Origin: Saitoella complicata NRRL Y-17804
Taxonomy: Eukaryota; Ascomycota; Saitoellomycetes; Saitoellales; Saitoellaceae
DNA length: 64,000 bases
Assembly (NCBI RefSeq): GCF_001661265.1
Contig: NW_017567004.1
Location: forward strand, 330,279-394,278
Direction: 5' to 3'
The position numbers and the translations under genes are program-made. The notes under the pieces were generated by a model. That model was given only the letters and a program-made list of their open reading frames with translations, ran no database searches and was not told the DNA's origin. This document shows positions 20,270-30,000 of this stretch, piece after piece; the stretch's first letter is position 1, and every line of letters starts with the position of its first letter.

Positions 20270-20733
20270 GGAATGTTGTCTGATGCTTCCCAGTTAAATC
20301 AACGATACCGAAGAAGAGGGAGGCTGGTCAACGTCCTCCCAGCCCGGCCGCTCAAGCCTATCGATTACTCACGGCAACCAGCCCTTCCAGCGTTCTTCAT
20401 CCAACAAGGAAAGCGATGTAGGCCACCCCCTAATTGGGAGGACCGGCTGGGACGGCGATGGTCTTGACGTCCATTTGAGACATACCGCTTCGGGGATCGT
20501 GCTCACATGGACCAGCCGATGGAAGTCATGACGGTCGCACATGCAATCCAACGCTCACTATCAGAAACGCTGACCTGATCCGGTTCGACAGCCAGCCGGA
20601 CTGCCTTTGGTTGTGCTCGTTTATATGGGATGAGGGTCCTCGCTGAGCTTGGCATCGAACCTTCGGCCGATCAGTATCGCTGAGGCCTCTGATCCGTGCG
20701 AGTTCTGTTACACCTCTTCACCCTTCGCTTGAC
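20270..20733. other. Intergenic region upstream of the Amn1-like gene
   Basis: 464 bp with only short, unconvincing frames on both strands. It holds the promoter and leader of the downstream gene. I see no clear TATA box or repeat. Confidence 0.4.
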
Positions 20734-22315
20734 ATGTTCATGACAGACTCGACACCGGCTTCAGGCCCTACGAAGCGCTCCTCGGCACCTCTATCGCGCA
20801 CCCTCTCGCCGAGTTTCAAGGACACTGTGAAGAAGATCACCTCGTTCCCCGACAACTCTCCTCGGAAGCGCTCCCTGAAGCGATCTCAGCAAAGTACGCC
20901 TACCGTCGCAGTTGTCAAGCATGCGTCATCAGGTCTATTCAGCTCAGCTTGGGAATCGAGAAAGTTGCCAGAGATTTTCGGTCGATTTTCTTCGGCGCCG
21001 CGACGACGCATCGTATCGACTGAGCCGCTTCCTCTACAGCTACCTTCACGACAAGATCATACGCGCCAGCGTAGGTCACAGAGACCAGCAGCTCATCGAG
21101 CTTTATACATCCCGGAGATTATGTCGGCCATCTTCGAACACATCGATGGATCTACGCCTATGAAGAGTAACGCATCCCAGCGGAAGAGACGGCACAGTCA
21201 GATGAGCAAGGAGAGCGGGCGCGACAATGAAGAGATCGACGAGACGTCGGGGACTTTGCACAACTGTATGAGGGTTTGCAAGGCGTGGTATCCGCTGGCA
21301 AGAGATGTCGCCGAAAAGCGCGTGTCGATGTCCTACGCCGAAGATCAAAGGATGTCATCATGGGTCAGTGGTCCGGCGAAGGCGGGGAGGGCCAGAGAGC
21401 TAGTCCGTGCGTATACTTGATGACGTTTCTCTGTAGTAGGAGGGCGGTGCTGACGGGTGTGAATATAGTGCACCAATGCAACATTAAGCAAGGAATATTG
21501 GCCGACATCCCAGAACAGCCTTTCCTACGGTCACTGGAGATGTATTGCTGCACGAGCGCGATACCGCCGAAATCGCTCTTGCAGAGCAACCTTCGGTCAC
21601 TATCACTCCCCGGTTGTAGCCTGGTCAGTGACCAGTTACTAGAATATATCACGCAGCAATGTCGGGGTTTGGTACACCTCGATTTACGGGCGTGTGATCT
21701 GATCAGCGACCGTGGGTTGAAAGCCGTCGCGCATTATTGCAGAGACCTTCGGTATTTGAATGTAGGAAGGGTGAACAAGTGTGAGAACATCACCTCTTCG
21801 GGAGTTTCAGCCATTGCACGGAGGTGTGTTGCCTTAGAGACAATCGGCTTGGTAGGTGGATACCCCCCTTCTGATCAACCGTTATGCTAATAATTGGAAA
21901 GGCGGGAACTGCTGTTTGCGACTATGGTTTGATTGCTCTCGCAAGGGGTCCTTCTGCTCAAACCCTTCATCGTCTGAGTGTAAACGAATGCGCTTACCTC
22001 ACAGACCACTGCGTTAGCATCCTCCCAGACTTACCATCCTTGATCCTCTTCGAAATCCGCGGCTGTTACATACAAAAGGCATCGGAGTTGGTCCGCTGGC
22101 GAAGCGGCATCAGTGGCATGGGACGGAGTAAACGGTGGGTGGAGGCTGGCGAAACATTGAACCATGCCATGCATAGGTTTGAGCATTATGCAAAGTATTG
22201 GATGGAGATGGCGCAGCAAGTGAAGGCTTTGTCGGCACCGCAGGCGGTTGTTCCGCAACGGAGGAAACGCCGGCAAAGTTTGAGGGGTGGCAGTTTCGAT
22301 GGGAGGTTGAGGTGA
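20734..22315 (+). CDS. Amn1-like F-box/leucine-rich-repeat protein
   Basis: Three exons (20734-21406, 21469-21851, 21902-22315) give 489 residues. The N-terminus is serine- and arginine-rich and probably disordered. A divergent F-box-like segment follows (ALYIPEIMSAIFEHID ... LHNCMRVCKAWYPLARDVA), interrupted by a basic insert. From about residue 230 come leucine-rich repeats of the cysteine-containing type (LRSLSLPGCSLVSDQLLEYI, LVHLDLRACDLISDRGLKAV, LHRLSVNECAYLTDHCVSIL). This layout resembles fungal Amn1, an antagonist of mitotic exit, and SCF substrate receptors. The last 60 residues are basic and helical. The start at 20734 has a second in-frame ATG two codons later. Orthology to AMN1 is an inference. 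Confidence 0.8.
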
Positions 22316-22604
22316 TCATCATTATTAAGGGCGTTGAACGGACATTGGCGTTTTCAGAATACTGGACATTGGGACATTTGTACGGAGACAGGCCGGAAGA
22401 AGGCCGCAATCTAATAGACACAATATTAATATACGTGTTGTGCATTCTTACTTTGGCTCTCGCCATACAATTAGCTACTACTAATTACTACACATCCAAG
22501 TATGCGGATATGAAGACGAAGTGAGGTGTAAGCGTCCGTCACAGTATGTGGAATTGCAATGCTTGATTGACTGCGGGAAAACACTATTGCTTTGCATAAC
22601 AAAA

Positions 22605-22676
22605 TGGACGTTCTGGGAATTGAACCCAGGACCTTTCGCATGCGAAGCGAATGTTATACCCCTAAACTAAACGCCC
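22605..22676 (-). tRNA. tRNA-Ala(CGC), copy 3
   Basis: Exact repeat of the minus-strand copy at 20198-20269 over the 72-nt gene; 5' flanking sequence differs (CTAA rather than TTCC), so the similarity stops at the gene edge. A TTTTG follows on the transcribed strand. Confidence 0.95.
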
Positions 22677-22886
22677 TTAGCGTGTTGATCTTTCACCTGA
22701 GATCATAATTTCGAGAATAGGTCGTTTTTCTCTGATGCCCGATTATTTCCCTCACAGGACGATGAAGCATCGAACAGTTCGTCTATCATGCACTCATTAC
22801 CCTAATGCTATCAATCATCTCAAAGCAAAACGCCATCCGGAGTCCATATTCTAATGTCCTCATGCCATATTATCCTCAATAACATA

Positions 22887-23800
22887 TCATGCCGTTGCCG
22901 CAGCGTTCTTCTTGTCATCCGCAGCTTTCGTATGATGCCCTTCGTGCTCCTGCGTGACAACATCCGCAATGTCAGCTCCCTCCGTCGGAGTCTCCTCGTC
23001 TTTCTTCACTGTCCCCTCCCTCTTCGCTCGCCGTCGGTCTCTGATCACGAAGCCAACGTGACAAAGGATGATACCAATCTCCATCACGAAAACCAGGATA
23101 TAGTTGACGGCAGCAAGGATGTCAAACGTCTGGAAGACCAATGACAGAAAGGAGAACAGCGCGCCTGACATGTCAATGCTGAGGAAATAGAAGCTGATTC
23201 CTCTCACGCTGCGGTGTTTCCAGATATCGATATAGGGTGGACACAGACCGGCAACGATCAGCACGACAGCGATGACTCCAATCAGTGTAATCGGCCACGT
23301 CACACCGTCATCGTATGGTATCTGTCAATAACGTCAGTAAGCCAATGGTAAGTCAAAATGCCACGCGCGTTACGCACCCTCAGTCCAACGATACACCCAG
23401 CTTCAATTCCTCCAAAAAGGACACTCAGGACAATAGTATACACCCAACAATTCCACGCAGCGACTTTGTTCTCATAATGAAGACATTGGGCCCATGTGAT
23501 AAGCGACAGGATACCGAACAGTTGCGGCTGTATCTGAAGGGGAATATTGAGTTGCTGCACGATGGCATAAATTCCGTATGGAGGAGCAGCAACGGCCCAT
23601 AACATAAGCATCCATGGTGATAGTCCAGTAGTCGATTTGCGTCTCCAGTTCGTCCAGATTTGTGGTACCAATTGCACACTGCGAAAGAATGTGAGACTCC
23701 GGCCGCGGTCTGTGGCAATGGTCGAACGGCAAACTTACCACCAACAAACTGTGCCAATAGTACCTAATACATTGGCGGCTGTTCCTATATGTTCAGTCAT
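22887..23800 (-). CDS. PQ-loop repeat membrane protein
   Basis: Minus-strand exons 23800-23739, 23678-23378 and 23321-22887 give 265 residues. Seven hydrophobic spans are apparent. The first PQ loop reads VQLVPQIWTNWRRKSTTGLS, directly after GTIGTVCWC at the exon junction. The second repeat has PP in place of PQ (GLCPPYIDIWKHRSVRGISF). The C-terminal 55 residues are hydrophilic and acidic. PQ-loop proteins include vacuolar/lysosomal amino-acid exporters (Ypq1/PQLC2, cystinosin) and sugar transporters; the substrate here is unknown. The third exon must start at ATACCA to keep the frame, giving IVGLR/IPYDDGV. Confidence 0.85.
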
Positions 23801-24090
23801 GAAGGGCTCATCTGCTATTGGGTGGATGTATGCTGCTTTTATTTCGTCGCAGTAAACGGTTCCCGGTGTTGTATGCGCCCTGATTGCCGAACGCTTCGGC
23901 CGCGGGGCAAGCAGCTTAAGTCGTATAGCGAGTGACAGGAGTTCGGCAGCTTACGCTTAGTGGATCGTGCGTAAAAATAGACGGTATTGTAGACAACTCC
24001 CTATACCCGGCAAATAATCCAAAAACTCCAAACACAACAGTCCATCCTTTTCCATCTCGACACCTTTAACTCCAAAATACCGCTCAACGG

Positions 24091-27000
24091 CTAAATGGCC
24101 TTCAATGCTGTCGCACACACCTTGCAAAGCTTCTTCGAATGTAACACCCCGAACGTCGATGGAACAATCACACAATCCCCACACATGAGGACACCACAGA
24201 CGGAACAGTTTTGACGACGCTCCATCACCCCAAACTGCATCCTGCAAACAAGGCAAACATCCGATGCTGCTTCCGATACGTAGTGCCTTGTGCTCGTAGT
24301 GTCAGGCAGGTTAAAAATGTACAACCTTCCCAAGCGGTCTGCCACAAAAAGCGTGCGTGCTTGACCGGACGGAAGAATTGCCGTCACATCCTCCGTAATC
24401 TGCGTATTGCTTATACGGTTGTGTAACTTGAGTTCGTGTAGCGGAGTCAGAGTCCACTCATCGCCTGTCTCGGCTAGTTCTTTTGTCCAGATTGTGATTG
24501 CCCCACGATGACCGGTGAAGAGCAGGTCGCGATGGAGATGCTCATTACTGATGCCTTCGTAGAATATGCACGATGTGACGATATCTGCACGATCACCTCC
24601 CTGTAGATGTGTTGCTAAGTGTTCGCCGTTTATCGTCCACAGATCAAGCGCAGCTTTTGTGCATGTCAAGATATCACCATTGACATCGTTGATCGCAACC
24701 TTGGTAATAGGTCCAGACCGTGGCTGAAGCTTGCGAATAAACTTCAAACGATTGAGGTCCCACACGATAACCGTTTCGTCAGTCGACCCACTAACAGCAA
24801 AGCTGAATGCCTTTGACACAGCAAGGCTCGTTATAGGCCCCGTGTGACCACGCAAGCACTCGCGTAGCTGAATATCTGTGTTCTTCCCAGTCTGCAGACT
24901 CCATATGCAAACGAGATGACCCTCATCCCCTGCAACTATCATGCGCTGACCAAGGAATTCAACGCACGTCAAGCGATCTTCAGTAAGATGTTCGAAACGA
25001 GCACCCATGCTATTGATATCAGGTCCAATGAGCCGTACAGAGCCGTCCACAAGTCCCACGTCGAGAAACCTGTCGCCCGAAATGTGAATCCTGCTAGCAG
25101 TGCTGGCCACTAAGGCATCAGTCTGAGGCAGATACGTCAATGATTGCGTAAGCTGCTTGAGGTCTCGCAAGGGAGAGAACGCCTGTATTAGTTGCGTTAC
25201 GTTGTCTTCAAACCGCCCAAGAGAAGTCGATGACCGCTCTGCAAAGTCGGGTTGCCGCGGTGGGTGCGTTCGCGTGAAGACTTGCCTTGGTGTTTGACCA
25301 AAGTTATGAATAATACCGATGGTAGCCAATCGTTCCACAGGGTCTGCGATCTTGTCTAAATTGATCGCACCCTGGTACGACAAGTGATGGAACACATTTG
25401 TTGTGCGAATGGCGGCCTCACCGAGCTGATTGGATCCAAAGACGAGATCGACCCACTCGTGAAGGTGAGCACTGACATAATCGCTCTCAAGCGCCTCACG
25501 GTGTTTCTGAATAAAAATCCGCGGATCCCCTTTGGCCCATGGAGGCAGGATCACGTCGCTCACTGGCGTTCCAGACCCTTGCAATACACCGAAATCGAAT
25601 CCATTGGAGTTTTCGAGGAACTCGGGTAAGTAGAAAAATTCTGGGATAAGCTCACGAACGTCGGTACTCGATTCTCTTGATGCGGATAACCATGCCTTCT
25701 CGAGCGAATAGAAGAGTCGGTCAGCATGATCAAACTGTCCACCTTGTAAGAGAAGGTAGGACTCCACGAAGGGTCGCAGACGAATCAAGTAAGAGCACAC
25801 AATCATGGCGGAGCTGTAATGAGTTCCGTAATGGAATGGTCTCGAAGTTGCATCCATCTCTGCAAAAGCTTCATAGCGATCCTGAAAATCCTTTCGCCGT
25901 TCTGGAGTCTGGGCACCCATGGGCTTGGAGAAGTCGCGGAACGTCTTCGGATCGGTCAGATCAAGTTCCTCGCTGGTGTAATCCGCAAGAACCCACGGGA
26001 AGACAGGATACTGCGTGATGTCGTTATATGTGCGACCGGCAATCGTATTAATCAGCATGAGATAATGGAAGTTCGAAATCTCTCTGTTCTGCCACCTTAT
26101 TGTGGCCGGATTCTGCTGAACACCAGTGAAGAAGTTGTTGAACTTCATGCTTAACTGGGATGCAATGCCTCGATTCTGGTCATACACCCACTCCTCTTCC
26201 GCACTACTTAGTCCCTTGGCATTTAAAGTCCCAAAGGGTAGTGTTTGGTGAAGTAGCTTCGCATGCAACTGATTCCGTTGTCCAACAGAAAGAGTCGTAA
26301 TCAGATAGCTTCGACCATCCGCAAAGAAGATCTCAAGTGCAACGTCTCGAAAAAGAAATTGGCGTTTGGAGACAGACACGACATCCTGGTATGCCCAGTG
26401 GCGCACTTCATGTGTATCTCCAAGGGCACCCGCACTCGGAGATGCATTTGAACTGGACTCTTTGCCGGAGATCATCTGCAAATAAGAATCGCGCTCGGCT
26501 TGCGGAGCATCCCATACATCAACAATCTCACCATCGGATCTTTGGAAGTAGAAATCGAGAAGATACACATTGTGCCTTCCAAGAAGAAGCAACCCCTCGC
26601 AAGCCTCCAGACCCATGATGCGGGAGACATTCGCAACATCAAGAACGATATCGCCAGGCTGAAGATTACGAAGGACTTTGCGATGTTTATTCTCCTCATA
26701 AACTGTATCATCCTCGATCTCATTTCGAGGATCTTCAACCATTTCGAAATCATCTTCCGCTCTGACTTCCTGAGGTTCTCCGGATGGCGACGGCACAAAC
26801 TGATCGCTGTTCTTCTGCTCATCACTGTTGACAAATGATGCATCTTCGAGTTCACTGATGGTGCCTCGTCGCGACTGAGGTGGTGAGCCATCGGGAGACT
26901 GAACCAGGCGATTACTGTCTGCAACTGATTGAGATGAACCTTTGGTAGAGGGCGCTGCTTTTAGACCCTTCAGAGACTTCCCATGCTTTTCAGGAGCGAG

Positions 27001-30000
27001 CTTCTTCCTCATGCGATTCCTGCCTTCCGTAAGATCAAGTCTCCAACTCTGTGGTTGGCCATCAACTTGCAGAAGCCCCGCCGGTCCAGTCAAAGTATCC
27101 GAGAGCGCGGTCCATTTGGTATCGACGAAGGCGGTGTGATCCGCTTGATCCTGCGCAGCTTTGAGAAATCTGACTTGCTCAACGTCGTATATGCTTCTAG
27201 TCCACTGCGCCGTCGAGTGGTCATACCGCGCCATGCTTTCCCGTTCCACAGAATCATTGGATATCCACTCCTTCAGTTTCGTCTGCCTCTTAATGGCCCG
27301 TGACTTCAATGCTTCCTGGCTAACCTTGTTTTCAGACTGTACGAAGGCATCCCAAGCCTCTGCCATGCTAGTAAAGAAAAAGGTATCTAGCGGATGACGG
27401 TGGGCGTCCACCCAATCCAGGAAGCTATTCGCATCGGTCTCCATGATTCGCAGGAAACCTGCTGATATCTGCTTGTACTCCAACGACTTCGCTTGGTTCA
27501 GGATGATGGATGTCTCGACGGGCTTTTGCAAGAGCAGCAGACGCCAGATGTTACTGGTGATCAATCGAACAGTCCGGTCGCCTTCCACGAGAAGGACGTA
27601 AAGGTGATAGCACAGAAGCCGAAGAAAATTGCCGTCCGTGTTTACAGGTGACAATAACACCTGCTGGTAATGCAACAAGCGATGAAGAAGCTCGGTTGCA
27701 GCCTGTTCATGCTCATGTATATCACCCAATTCCGACAACCGCCATAAAGTGAGCCTATGGAAGGCTTTATGGAGAGTAAAAAGCGAGTTCTCACATATTT
27801 GCACTGTCCTCAACGACGCGATCTCAGGCTGTTGGAGGAACTCGATGATCTTCGCGATAAACTCGAATAATGGCTCCGACCCCTCAAGAAAGAAACCTTG
27901 ATATACTGCATCCGTGGACCGCTGTACAAAGCGTGCCACGTTTGTAAGGGTTCGCACCTCGCAGAGCTGTTTCATGTGCAGAGAGAGCGTGTTATCAAGT
28001 TGTGCAAGAGCATTCCGTTTCAGATATGTCTCGAAGTAGATGTGATACTCGGCAAAGCTAGGCGGCAATATCGTGTCAAGCTCGACATAATCCTTCCTGC
28101 CAAGAATAGCATCGATGATGATAGTAAGCAGTAGCTCGACGAGGCTCTCTACAGCGCGATTGGAATGATCGAGAATGGTTGGTGCCTCACGAGAGGTGTC
28201 CGTTTTCATAGCAGGCTCAAGTCTAGCCTTCGTGGGCGAACCCTGTCTTTCTTCTGTCACCTCGGATACCAACACGTAAGAACCTTCACGCCTCAGTGAC
28301 GTGCGCCTGAGTGTATCTGGTCGAGCTCCTCTTGGGCTGCTTGACGGTGAAGTAGACACAGGGCGTATCACCGGCGCGCGTCCACGATTGCCCGCTAGAG
28401 AGTCAATAACCACTTCACCATCAAAGGTCAACGCGGAATTGCTGGACTCCAGCTCGGTTGCGGGCTCAACGGCATCCGCAGCACAGATTATTGGAAATAG
28501 GATTGACAGGACCTTTTCCAAGAAAAGGGATGATGCGCAGAAGTCACGGAAAGACGCACTGTTGAAATGAACATTCTGGAAGAACTGAACCAGAACCTGG
28601 ATCATTCGTCCGTTATCCTGCGGACGACTTGATGCAGGTTCCTTCAGTTGTGAAATCGAGACTTCTGACATCCAAGAGCCAACCGAGCGCGAACGGCGCC
28701 GGGTGTTTGCAGGACGCGATGCGTCTGAGGACGGAGGTGACAGGGCTGAGCTTTCATGTTCGATCCGTTCTCGTACTAATGAGGCGATAGAGTTCTTGAG
28801 CATAGCAGCAATGGTGGGGAAAACCTCCAGGTACACGACTTCCGGCTCTCCCTCTTTCTTCTGCGTACTCTCGAGTAGATGATACAACTCGATGGGCTCG
28901 TCAAGGTCCACGCTGGCTATGTCGACGCCAAAGAGTACACAAATCAGGATCATCCAGAGTGGAGAGACCTGCCAGTGTTGCCGCAGATGCATTTTCATGA
29001 TCAAAAATCCGTTACTTTTGGGGCTAGCAAACTTTGCTACATATTGGGCGCCCTGAGACACGAATAATCGAGCGAGGATCTTGGCACCCAAGATGACGCA
29101 TCGGGGGCTGGATTCAGCCAGCAAGAGCAGAGGCCACTTATTCGTGATGGTCGTGGCAAACTTTGTGCAGTACGTTGAATCCGAAGGATCGCAGATAAGT
29201 TCAGTCAGCAACTCCACCAGAGATATGCCAATGTGCTGCAGCGACGGCTCGTCACCAGCGGAGATAGGTGAGCTTACTCGCACAGTAGTGCCCAGGGTCA
29301 TATTCCGACGTGGAGGCTGCTTCCGTCGATACCGGAGTGACTTCTGACAAAAGCAATGCGTGATAAAAGTTGCCAGAGACCGCACCACCTCGGTGGAGAA
29401 GTTGACCTTCACCAATATTTTGAGGGTCGAAAAGAATTCATCGGATAGCTCCGGTGTCAACTTTCTCGACTTTAGCACGTTCAACATCTTCTTAACGACG
29501 TGCATCTTTGCGAATCGCTTGATGTTGAACTGCTGGAATGTCCCCCCGCAAGAAGCGAGTATTCTGAAGTGCTCCAAATGAGCCTTCTGAGTTGCAACGT
29601 CACCTTTTCTCCAGATATCAAAGTCCAAGACGAGGAAGCGGTACGCAAGGGGATTGTTGACCACCGACTTTTCCGTGGCAGTACTTCTCATACCAACAAA
29701 ATCAAGCGCTAATCTCAGCAAATCTTCCGTAATCACACCGGCATCTTTTTCCTTGAGGAGCTGACCAAGCACCTCATATCCATTGGACCTTTCCACATCA
29801 TCCGAGTTTCGCCAACTCCTGCGGATCAATCCAAAGAAGAATTTGATAGCGATGTACACTTGCTCAGCGGTATGCGCATTCTCAATCATCTTCAACGAAG
29901 CCGAACACCCTGCCATCTTCCATGCCACAGCATCTGCAGGTGTTGGGAGCACGACTGTGGGTGAATTGACAAGGAATCCAAATCCACTTCTCACGGTCAG

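Noticed and set aside
22198-22524. 108-codon frame overlapping the end of the Amn1-like gene
   Set aside because: Overlaps the true C-terminus in another frame, and no splice site links it to the gene. Its hydrophobic end could tempt one to call a membrane anchor, but support is lacking.
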